DNA of 28,532 nt, taken from NCBI GenBank assembly GCA_050184295.1, contig JBFXAM010000058.1, positions 1 to 28,532 of the forward strand. The letters are read 5' to 3'. A model generated the notes under the pieces. The model was given only the letters and a program-made list of their open reading frames with translations, had not been told where the DNA came from and made no database searches. Within the stretch, counting starts at the first letter, position 1; the number at the start of each line of letters is the position of its first letter. Source of the stretch: JBFXAM01 sp050184295. GTDB lineage: Bacteria > Planctomycetota > Phycisphaerae > UBA1845 > Fen-1342. Shown here in pieces: positions 8,366 through 15,807 of the stretch. The position numbers were made by a program, and so were the translations under genes.

Positions 8366-8788
8366 GTGCGCGTCCTGTCCGCCGCCGGCGTTTACTTTCT
8401 CGCACTGCTCACAATCGGGTTCGTGCTCGGCCCCCTGCGCGAGCTCGTGCTGCGACCGCGCGTGGGCGCGACGGCGGCGGTGCTGATCGAGGCGCCGGTG
8501 ATGATCGCATGCATCGCGCTGCTCGCGCCGCGGATCGCAACGCGGATGCTGCGCCCGCCCGCAACGGCGGCGCGTGTCGCGATGGGTGCCGCGGCGCTGG
8601 CGCTGCTGCTCGCGGCGGAGGTGGGCCTGTCGTTCCTTCTGCGGGGACAGACGCCGGCCGAGTATGTCGCGCGTTTCGCGACCCCGGACGGCCTCGTCGG
8701 GCTGACGCTGTTCGTGGTGTTCGCGGCGGCGCCCGCGGTGGCCGGCATCTGGGAGCGCGACGCCGGCCGGCACAATCGACCGTGCTGA
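8366..8788 (+). CDS. Small four-helix integral membrane protein, function unknown
   Basis: About 140 residues from a GTG at 8366. The frame is open further upstream but would run through the tRNA-Cys gene, so the start must lie after 8286; GTG 8366 immediately precedes the first hydrophobic segment. No strong ribosome binding site is visible and the start is uncertain. Four membrane segments can be read: VYFLALLTIGFVLGPL, AAVLIEAPVMIACIALLA, MGAAALALLLAAEVGL and GLTLFVVFAAAPAVAGIW. Positive residues cluster between helices. I do not recognise a named family; it looks like a conserved small inner-membrane protein. Confidence 0.65.
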   Translation: MRVLSAAGVYFLALLTIGFVLGPLRELVLRPRVGATAAVLIEAPVMIACIALLAPRIATRMLRPPATAARVAMGAAALALLLAAEVGLSFLLRGQTPAEYVARFATPDGLVGLTLFVVFAAAPAVAGIWERDAGRHNRPC

Positions 8789-9012
8789 GCGACCGCCGTT
8801 TCCATCGAATCACCGACCTCGATCGCCGTCGATGTGCGACCGGCTGCGGCGCAGCCCGGGCGTGGCGCGCTCGGACCGGCGCGGTGGATCGCGCGTCGGC
8901 GGGGACTTTGCGAACGCGACCGCGTTTGCTCGACGCACGCGCGTTATCATCGCGGCGCGCGAGCGCGACCCGGGTCGCGCCCCCCGATGCAAACCCTCGC
9001 CGCGAGTCCGCG

Positions 9013-11520
9013 ATGATCCCTTTCCGCACGCCTGGCACGCTGACCGCCTTGTCGTCACTGGCATTGCTCGCCGCGAGCGCTGCCGCCGCGCCGCCGAAGA
9101 CGCCCGACGCGGTGCTCGTGCTCGGCGGCGTGACGAAACCGGCGCGGGCCGCGGTTTCGGTTGACGCGCTGCTCGCCCAACTCGTGCGCGGCGAGTTCTC
9201 GGCGCCGAGCGCCGGCGACGTCGTGCGCCGCGCCGATGGAACCGAGTGCGCGTGGGAGCGCGTCGCGCTCGACGCCCAAGGCGCGGTCACACACGACGCG
9301 CTGCGCGGCGGTTATGCGTTCGCGGCGGTGCACAGCGACATCGAGCAGGTCGTCATGCTCGATGCGCAAGGCCACGGGATGGTCTACGTGAACGGCGAGC
9401 CGCGGGTCGGCGACATCTACAGCACCGGCCGCACGTCGCTGCCGATCGTGCTGCGCCGCGGCGAGAATCATCTCCTGTTTCACTGCGCGCGGGGCAGCCT
9501 GCGACTCGAGTGGCGGGCGCCGCGGGCCGAGGTGTTTCTCGATCCGCGCGACAACACGCTGCCGACGCTGCGCGGGGCGGAATCGATCGACGCGTGGCTG
9601 GGCATTCTGGTCGTGAATACGCGTGCGGACACGTTGCGCGGGGCGAAAATCATGTCGCGCATCGGCGACGCGCCCGAGCTGGAAACGCTCGTCGACGTAA
9701 TTCCGCCGCGGAGCATCCGCAAGGCGGCGGTGCGCATCGCGGCGCCCGCACGGCAAGCGCTGGGCGAGCTGACGGTCGATTTGCGGCTGATCGACGGGGC
9801 GCCTGGGGTGGAGCCGGCGGCGGAAGACGAGCAGCAGGTTCGGCTCTCGGTACAGGCGCCGGACCGACCGTACGCGCGGACGTTTCGCAGCGCGATCGAC
9901 GACAGCGTGCAGCTCTACGCGGTCCGACCGGCGTCCGGGGCGCTCGCGGCCCCCGTGACCACAGCGCGGCCCGGGCTGGTCCTGTCGCTGCACGGCGCTG
10001 GTGTGCAGGCGATGGATCAGGTCCGCAGCTACGCGCCGAAAGCGTGGACGCACATTGTCGCGCCGACCAATCGACGGGAGTTCGGTTTTGACTGGGAAGA
10101 CTGGGGGCGGCTCGACGCGCTTGAAGTGCTCGATCGCGCGCAGCGCGAACTGGAAACCGATCCGCATCGCGTTTACCTGACCGGACACTCGATGGGCGGG
10201 CACGGGTCGTGGCAGCTCGGCGCGCATTGCGCCCCGCGTTTTGCGGCGCTCGGCCCCAGCGCCGGGTGGATCAGCTTCGCGTCCTATGCCGGCGCGGCGG
10301 CGCCCGGCGACGACCCCGATCCGGTGGCGCGCCTGCTGCGTCGCGCCGCGTCCCCGAGCGACACGCTCGCGCTCGAAAGCAACTACGCGCCGCTCGGCAT
10401 CTACATCCTGCACGGCGACGCCGACGACAACGTGCCGGTCGCACAGGCGCGCCAGATGACGTCGCGCCTGAAGGAGTTTCACCGCGATTTCCGGGCGTTT
10501 GAGAAACCGGGCGCGGGCCACTGGTGGGACGACTCGGAGGAGCCGGGCGCGGCCTGCGTCGACTGGCCGGCGATGTTCGACCTGTTCGCGCGCCGCACCG
10601 TCCCGCCGCCGGAGGCTGTCCGCGAGATCGACTTTTGCACGGTGAATCCGCGGATCAGCAGCGCGGCGCAATGGCTGCGCGTCTGGTCGCAATCGCGGCC
10701 GCTCGAGCTCAGCCGGGCGCGGCTGCGGCTCGATCCCGGTCTTCGCCGCGTGATCGGCACGACGGAGAACATCGATACTCTCGGGCTCGATCTCACTTGG
10801 CTCGCGGGCGAAGCGCCGGTGGAGCTCGAACTCGACGGGCAGCCGATCGTCCCGCTGGTGCCGCAGTCCGACGGATGGATGTACGCGCGGCGGGACGCGG
10901 CCGACGGCACGTGGAAGCTCGCGGAGAAACCGGCGGCGGAGCGCAAGGGGCCGCACCGCGGCGGCCCGTTCAAGGACGTGTTCGATCGGCGGTTCGTGCT
11001 CGTCTACGGCACGCGCGGCTCGCCGGCGGAGAACGCGTGGGCGCTCGCGAAGGCGCGCTACGACGCCGAAACGTGGTGGTATCGCGGCAACGGGACCGCG
11101 GACGTCGTCGCGGACTTCGTGTTCGATCCGGACACCGAGCGCGATCGCAACGTCATCGTTTACGGCAACACCGACACCAACGCTGCGTTCGGGGCACTGC
11201 TGGCGGACAGCCCGGTTTCGGTGCGGCGCGGCGAGGTGCGGATCGGCGAGCGGACCATCACCGGCGACGATCTTGCGCTGCTGCTCGTGCGGCCGCGCCC
11301 GAAGAGCGATGTCGCGCTGGTGGGGTTGGTTGCGGGCAGCGGCGCCGCGGGCGAGCGCCTGACCGAGCGGCTGGCGTACTTCATGTCCGGCGTCCACTAT
11401 CCCGACTTCATCGTGCTCACGCCGCGGGCGCTGAGCGACGGCGTGGCGGGCGTGCGCGCGGCGGGGTTCTTCGCCAACGATTGGGGCATTTCAATCGCGG
11501 ATCTTTCGATCCGGGAATGA
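9013..11520 (+). CDS. Large exported alpha/beta-hydrolase (prolyl-oligopeptidase/esterase type)
   Basis: 835 residues. The ATG at 9013 is chosen because a signal peptide follows (LSSLALLAASAAAA, cleavage about residue 26); no good ribosome binding site is seen. Residues 27-310 are beta-rich and form an N-terminal domain. Residues 320-530 are the hydrolase: strand and oxyanion region LVLSLHGAG (323), nucleophile elbow GHSMGG with Ser393, acid HGDADDNVP with Asp471, and His503 in GAGHWW. The order and spacing fit a complete Ser-Asp-His triad. Residues 540-835 form a further domain with an Asn/Asp-rich YGNTDTN segment, of a kind that accompanies such hydrolases in planctomycetes (from memory). 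It probably cleaves an ester or peptide bond outside the cytoplasm; the substrate is unknown. Confidence 0.85.
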   Translation: MIPFRTPGTLTALSSLALLAASAAAAPPKTPDAVLVLGGVTKPARAAVSVDALLAQLVRGEFSAPSAGDVVRRADGTECAWERVALDAQGAVTHDALRGGYAFAAVHSDIEQVVMLDAQGHGMVYVNGEPRVGDIYSTGRTSLPIVLRRGENHLLFHCARGSLRLEWRAPRAEVFLDPRDNTLPTLRGAESIDAWLGILVVNTRADTLRGAKIMSRIGDAPELETLVDVIPPRSIRKAAVRIAAPARQALGELTVDLRLIDGAPGVEPAAEDEQQVRLSVQAPDRPYARTFRSAIDDSVQLYAVRPASGALAAPVTTARPGLVLSLHGAGVQAMDQVRSYAPKAWTHIVAPTNRREFGFDWEDWGRLDALEVLDRAQRELETDPHRVYLTGHSMGGHGSWQLGAHCAPRFAALGPSAGWISFASYAGAAAPGDDPDPVARLLRRAASPSDTLALESNYAPLGIYILHGDADDNVPVAQARQMTSRLKEFHRDFRAFEKPGAGHWWDDSEEPGAACVDWPAMFDLFARRTVPPPEAVREIDFCTVNPRISSAAQWLRVWSQSRPLELSRARLRLDPGLRRVIGTTENIDTLGLDLTWLAGEAPVELELDGQPIVPLVPQSDGWMYARRDAADGTWKLAEKPAAERKGPHRGGPFKDVFDRRFVLVYGTRGSPAENAWALAKARYDAETWWYRGNGTADVVADFVFDPDTERDRNVIVYGNTDTNAAFGALLADSPVSVRRGEVRIGERTITGDDLALLLVRPRPKSDVALVGLVAGSGAAGERLTERLAYFMSGVHYPDFIVLTPRALSDGVAGVRAAGFFANDWGISIADLSIRE

Positions 11521-11538
11521 GCGCTTCGGTGGAGTCGG

Positions 11539-11570
11539 CGCCGCGCCGCGGGCCGACGATCGGCGCGGCG
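11539..11570. terminator. Hairpin between convergent genes, possible terminator
   Basis: A 10-bp perfect inverted repeat (11539-11548 with 11561-11570) around a 12-nt loop begins 19 nt after the hydrolase stop codon. It lies between two convergent genes and is very GC-rich, but has no T-run on either side. It may end the rightward transcript, possibly with Rho. Confidence 0.4.
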
Positions 11571-11759
11571 GGCTGTTCGCTCGACGAAGCGGGTTGTCGC
11601 CCAGCCTCCACCCGGCGGCGAGCGCGCCAACGGTCCCAAACAGAACCTAACTACGCGAATCGCGGGCCGCGGAAGCACAATCGTAGCGCATTCAGCCCGG
11701 CGCGGCGGACATCCACGCGGCGTGCGTCGCGGCAGCGACGCGATCTCCGCATGATCGCG

Positions 11760-14700
11760 CTACGGCGTTTCGTTCTCCCAAAGCCTGGCTTTCTGGTCAT
11801 AGCCCAAGGCGGGTTCCTCTTGATGCCAGGCCGCGTACAGGTCTCGCAGCAGCCCGCGGACCCAGAGGACGCGCTTCTTCTCCGGCGCGCCGGCCGCTTC
11901 GAGGATCGAGTGCGCCTCCAACAATACCGACTCGGCTTCCGTGAACCGGGCCAAGCGGGTCAGCAGCTTGCCGTGGCCGGCAAGATAGGCCCCGATTCCG
12001 ACGTGGCCGACCGGCAGGCTGCGCCGCGCACCCGCGACGGCTTTTGAAGAGTAGTCCAGCGCGTCTCCCGGACGTTCGAGTTTTTCCAGCAAACTGGCGA
12101 TCACGCTGCATGATCGAACGGTGTCGGGATGATCTTCTCCCAGCACACGGCGGCGGCTCTCCAGGACCGCGAGATGGTGCGGCAGAGACGCGCCGGGGCG
12201 ACCCGATTGATCGAAGAGTCCGGCCAGGTTCATGCGCGCCGTCAATGTGGACGGATGGTCCGCGCCGAGCGTGTCCCGCCGGCGCTCGTAGGTCTCGCGG
12301 ACGTACGGCTCCGCCTCATCGAATCGCCGCATGTTGATCAGCAGCACGCCCAGCGTGTTCAGTGAATAGAGCGTCGACGGATGATCGTCGCCCAGCGTTC
12401 GACGCCGGCGTTCGAGCGCTTCGCGGACCAGCGGCTCGGCTTCGTCGAAGCGTCGCAGTTGACGCAGCACGGCCGCGAGGTTGTTCACCGAGTCGAGCGT
12501 GGACGGGTGATCATCGCCGAGCGCGCGCCGGTGGCGGTCGGCGGCTTCGCGCAAGATGGGCTCGGCCTGTTCGGGCCGCCCCATGCTGAACAGCAGGCTT
12601 CCGAGCGAGGCCAAGGCGTCGATCGCGGCGGGATGGTCCGGGCCCAATTGCGCTCGCGCGGCCTCCAGCGACGCGCGCATGTGGGGCTCGGCCTCGGCGT
12701 ATCGCGCCAGGTACTGCAACACCGCGGCGAGTCCGCGCAAGGACGACAGGGTTAGCGAATGGTCGTCCCCGAGCGCGCGCCGGCAGCCGTCCAACGCGGC
12801 CTGAAAGTGGGGCAGCGCCTCCGCGTAACGCCCCATCTTCTTCAGCAGGTCGCCCGTTTCATGCTCGGAGTGAAGCGTGTCCACATGGTCAGGACCGCAG
12901 GTGCGCCGACGACGCTCCAAGGCGGTGTGCAGGTGTCCGAGCGCGTCGTCGTACCGCCCCAGCGCCACCAGCAGCGTCCCCATGTTGTGAAGCGACGACA
13001 GCGTCTCAGGGCTCTGATCGCCGGTCGACCGGCGCCGGCCCTCGAGCGCGATGCGGAGGAAGGGCTCTGCTTCCACGAGCCGGCCCATCGCCTGGAGGAG
13101 GCTTCCCAGTTTCGCGGCGGACGCGAATGTACGCGGATGATCCGGTCCCAGTGCGTCACACAATCCGGCGTACGTCTCCTGAAACTGAGCGAGCGCCTCC
13201 GGGTATCGGCCGATCGCTTGCAGCCAGCTTCCGGCGACTTCCATCGCGGCCAGCGTTTGCGGCGCCGTGTCCCCCAGAACGGACCGGCAGCCCAGCAGGG
13301 CCGCGTGCACAAGCGGCGCGGCTTCCGCGAGCCGTCCGCGCTGGCAGAGGAGCATCCCGTAGCGCGCGGTCGTTTGGAGCACTTGCGGATGATGCTCCCC
13401 CTGCGCGCTCCGGCGAATGTCGAGCGCACGCGTCAGATGGTGCTCGGCGGGCGCGTACTCCGTCAGCGCCGCATACGTGTCGGCGAGCGTCTCGCGAATC
13501 TCGGCCTCGACCAGCGGTTTGTCGAAGAACCGACCGCCGGGCTGCGCCGCAGCCTCGATCCGCGCCGATGCTGCGTCCAGGACGTCGCGCAGCGCGACGT
13601 CGCGGCCCTCGCCGGGCGCGGCGGAGGGTGCGACCGAGGCCAGGAGGTCCTCGTTGAGGAATGCCGCCACCGCGCGCGCGATGTCCGCCTGCTGCGCCGC
13701 CTCGAGCGCGCGGTCCGCCGCGAGCCGGCCCTGCTCCTCCGCCCGCTGCTGGGCCCGTTCCGCGGCGAATCGCTGCTGCGACTCTCGGGCGGCGGATCGA
13801 ATCGAAATCGCGGTTGCGGCCAGCAATGCCAGCGACACGACGGCGCCGGCCCAGACGCTGCGCCGATTGCGCCGCAGGAACTTTCGCGTGCGAGTCGCGA
13901 GGCCGGGACGCCGCGCCAGCACCGGCTGGTAGTCAAGATACCGCGTGATTTCCGCCGCGAGGTCGCCGGCAGACGTGTAGCGGTCCGCCGGATGCTTGGC
14001 GAGACACTTCAGAATCACACCATCGAGATCGGCGTCCACGTGCCGGCGGCCGCTCGGGGGATCGCTGCGGTGCACGAGAACCTGACTGGGGCGCGGCGGT
14101 TCGTGCTCGCAGATGAGCTGCTCCAGTTCGCGCCGTCCGCCGCCTTGCGAGCCGTACGGCCACTCCCCCGTGAGTAACTCAAAGAGCAGGACTCCGAGCG
14201 AATAGACGTCGCTGGCGGTGGACAGCCGCTCGCCGCGGATCTGCTCGGGGCTCGCATACCGCGGGGTGAAGGCGGAATGCGTGGCGGTCATCGTGCTGGA
14301 GGAGGCTCCGTCGTCGAGGAGTTTGGCGATGCCGAAGTCGAGCAGCTTGAGGTTTCCGTCGCGGGTGACCAGCACGTTGCCCGGCTTGATGTCGCGATGG
14401 AGCACGAGGTTCGAGTGTGCGAAATGCACCGTCGTGCAGACGATCCGCACGAGTTCGAGCACGCGGGTCTGGTCCAGTGCGTGGTCGCGGCAGTGCCGGT
14501 CGATCGGCACGCCGTCGATGTACTCCAAGACCAGATAGGGTCGCCCGTCGGGGGTTTCGCCGGCGTCGTAGAGCCGCGCGATATTCGGATGTTCCAACCG
14601 GGCGAGCACCTGCCGCTCGAGCCGAAACCGGCGCAGGATCTCCTCCGAGTCCATCCCGCGCTTAATCAGCTTGATCGCGACCGTGCGCTCGAACGCGTCA

Positions 14701-15050
14701 TCCGCACGGTGCGCGCGCCAGACCGTCCCCATTCCGCCCACGCCGATCCGGTCGTGCAGCCGATAGCCGCCGATGAGCGCTCCGGGCGCCGCGAGCGGAT
14801 CGTCCGCGGCGCCCGGCTTCAGCGTTTCGGCGAGCTGCGCGGCGCGCCACGAGTCATCATCGATGACACCGCCGCGGTCGCGATCGGCGCGCAGCATGCG
14901 CTCGATCTCGGCGCGCAGCGCCGCATCGGCCCCGCAAACCTCGTCGAGAAAGCCCGCGCGGCCAGGGACCGGTTGCGCCAACGTAGCGAAGAACAGCGCT
15001 TCGAGCTGTTCGAACCGGCGCAGTTCGGTCAAATCAGTGTGCTGCGGCAT
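11760..15050 (-). CDS. Membrane-anchored PknB-type Ser/Thr protein kinase with C-terminal TPR array
   Basis: 1096 residues from ATG 15050; a GTG at 15056 is an equally placed alternative. The kinase domain spans about 95-375: glycine loop IGVGGMGTV (102-110), Lys127 in VAIKLIK, catalytic HRDIKPGN (Asp220), DFG (238-240) and SPEQIRG in the activation segment, so it should be active. A transmembrane helix (about 399-418, after a run of Arg) is followed by a helical linker and roughly a dozen 42-residue TPR units of the TPR_10/TPR_12 kind with recurrent LG.DHP.TL and EAEP motifs. This puts the kinase in the cytoplasm and the TPR array outside. The start overlaps the 3' end of the ECF sigma gene by 17 bp, which suggests coupled translation and a joint pathway. 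Such ECF plus Ser/Thr kinase pairs are known from planctomycetes. Confidence 0.93.
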   Translation of the reverse strand: MPQHTDLTELRRFEQLEALFFATLAQPVPGRAGFLDEVCGADAALRAEIERMLRADRDRGGVIDDDSWRAAQLAETLKPGAADDPLAAPGALIGGYRLHDRIGVGGMGTVWRAHRADDAFERTVAIKLIKRGMDSEEILRRFRLERQVLARLEHPNIARLYDAGETPDGRPYLVLEYIDGVPIDRHCRDHALDQTRVLELVRIVCTTVHFAHSNLVLHRDIKPGNVLVTRDGNLKLLDFGIAKLLDDGASSSTMTATHSAFTPRYASPEQIRGERLSTASDVYSLGVLLFELLTGEWPYGSQGGGRRELEQLICEHEPPRPSQVLVHRSDPPSGRRHVDADLDGVILKCLAKHPADRYTSAGDLAAEITRYLDYQPVLARRPGLATRTRKFLRRNRRSVWAGAVVSLALLAATAISIRSAARESQQRFAAERAQQRAEEQGRLAADRALEAAQQADIARAVAAFLNEDLLASVAPSAAPGEGRDVALRDVLDAASARIEAAAQPGGRFFDKPLVEAEIRETLADTYAALTEYAPAEHHLTRALDIRRSAQGEHHPQVLQTTARYGMLLCQRGRLAEAAPLVHAALLGCRSVLGDTAPQTLAAMEVAGSWLQAIGRYPEALAQFQETYAGLCDALGPDHPRTFASAAKLGSLLQAMGRLVEAEPFLRIALEGRRRSTGDQSPETLSSLHNMGTLLVALGRYDDALGHLHTALERRRRTCGPDHVDTLHSEHETGDLLKKMGRYAEALPHFQAALDGCRRALGDDHSLTLSSLRGLAAVLQYLARYAEAEPHMRASLEAARAQLGPDHPAAIDALASLGSLLFSMGRPEQAEPILREAADRHRRALGDDHPSTLDSVNNLAAVLRQLRRFDEAEPLVREALERRRRTLGDDHPSTLYSLNTLGVLLINMRRFDEAEPYVRETYERRRDTLGADHPSTLTARMNLAGLFDQSGRPGASLPHHLAVLESRRRVLGEDHPDTVRSCSVIASLLEKLERPGDALDYSSKAVAGARRSLPVGHVGIGAYLAGHGKLLTRLARFTEAESVLLEAHSILEAAGAPEKKRVLWVRGLLRDLYAAWHQEEPALGYDQKARLWENETP

Positions 15051-15618
15051 CGTCACTTAACTGCGATTTCAGCCAGGCCCGCGCGAAGCGCCAGTGCCGC
15101 TCGACGGTGACGGTCGAGATCCCGAGCGCCTCGGCCGTCTCGTCGATCGTGCACCCGGCGAATACCCGCAATTCGACGACGCGCGCCTTTTCAGGAGATA
15201 ACGCAGAAAGCCGCTCCAGTGCATCATTGATGTCGAGAATCTCAACATCCCGACGATCGAGGAGCATTTCGGTTTCGGTCAAGCGAAACGCCGGCCCGCC
15301 GCCGCCGCGCTTCTCCGCCGCACGCCGCCGGAAGTGGTCGATGAGGATGTGCCGCATGGTCTTGGCCGCAGCCCGGAAGAAGTGCGCGCGATCTTTCCAG
15401 CCCGACGCATCGGACGCGGCCAAACGGACATACGCCTCATGCACCAACGCGGTCGCCTGCAACGTGTGGTCCCGACGGTCCGACGCAAGACAGGCCGCGG
15501 CCAGGTGCCGAAGCTCCTCGTAGACGTCGGTCAGCATCGCCGGGGTGGCGGAACTGTCCGCGCCGCTGCTGCCAAGTTCGTGCGCGATCGCCGAGACCGC
15601 GTCGGCCGAATCACCCAT
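15034..15618 (-). CDS. ECF-type RNA polymerase sigma factor (planctomycete ECF/PF07638-like)
   Basis: 194 residues from ATG 15618. Region 2 is seen as VYEELRHLAAACLASDR, TALVHEAYVRL and DRAHFFRAAAKTMRHILID. Region 4 is VVELRVFAGCTIDETAEALG with the recognition helix ISTVTVERHWRFARAWL. This pattern matches the Pfam ECF family common in planctomycetes. The frame continues upstream to ATGs at 15720 and 15732, but the family start matches 15618 and a likely -10 element lies between, so the short form is preferred. It overlaps the kinase gene, whose product may control this sigma by phosphorylation or protein contact. No anti-sigma gene is seen nearby. Confidence 0.9.
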   Translation of the reverse strand: MGDSADAVSAIAHELGSSGADSSATPAMLTDVYEELRHLAAACLASDRRDHTLQATALVHEAYVRLAASDASGWKDRAHFFRAAAKTMRHILIDHFRRRAAEKRGGGGPAFRLTETEMLLDRRDVEILDINDALERLSALSPEKARVVELRVFAGCTIDETAEALGISTVTVERHWRFARAWLKSQLSDDAAAH

Positions 15619-15697
15619 TTGTCGCCGGTCCCTGATGGACACGCCGCCGGCATTGCGTTTCTCTCTTCGAACCAGCGAGCCGGGCAGCGTTTTCGCC

Positions 15698-15703
15698 AGT
15701 ATA
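15698..15703 (-). promoter_or_regulatory. Probable -10 element of the sigma/kinase operon
   Basis: The minus strand reads TATACT (5 of 6 to TATAAT), which would give a leader of about 70 nt to ATG 15618. A good -35 at standard spacing is not visible. TTGAGT lies 23 nt upstream, which is too far for a standard promoter. Confidence 0.35.
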
Positions 15704-15735
15704 GGAGAACGAGAGTCCATCCTCCTACTCAATTG

Positions 15736-15751
15736 CCCCGTCGGGACGGGG
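15736..15751. repeat. Perfect palindrome in the divergent sigma / S74 intergenic region
   Basis: CCCCGTC (15736-15742), two bases GG, then its exact complement GACGGGG (15745-15751). It sits 56 bp before the S74 gene start and about 118 bp before the sigma start, upstream of the proposed sigma -10. Its size and symmetry suit a dimeric regulator, or a hairpin in the S74 gene leader. Confidence 0.45.
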
Positions 15752-15807
15752 TCGGGCCGGGGACGGCTCGGAACGCCGCCGATCGCCCCGCTTACGTGGA
15801 GAATTCC

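Noticed and set aside
9055..11397. 780-codon minus-strand open frame opposite the hydrolase gene
   Set aside because: Low-complexity Arg-rich product without motifs; the plus strand carries a full catalytic triad and signal peptide.
12759..14177. 472-codon plus-strand open frame opposite the kinase TPR region
   Set aside because: Antisense of a clear protein kinase with intact catalytic motifs; the product shows no domain.
15619..15732. Longer sigma factor starting at 15732 or 15720
   Set aside because: The extra residues are not part of the family. AGGAGG touches the ATG at 15720 with no spacer, and the likely -10 element (15698-15703) lies downstream of these codons.
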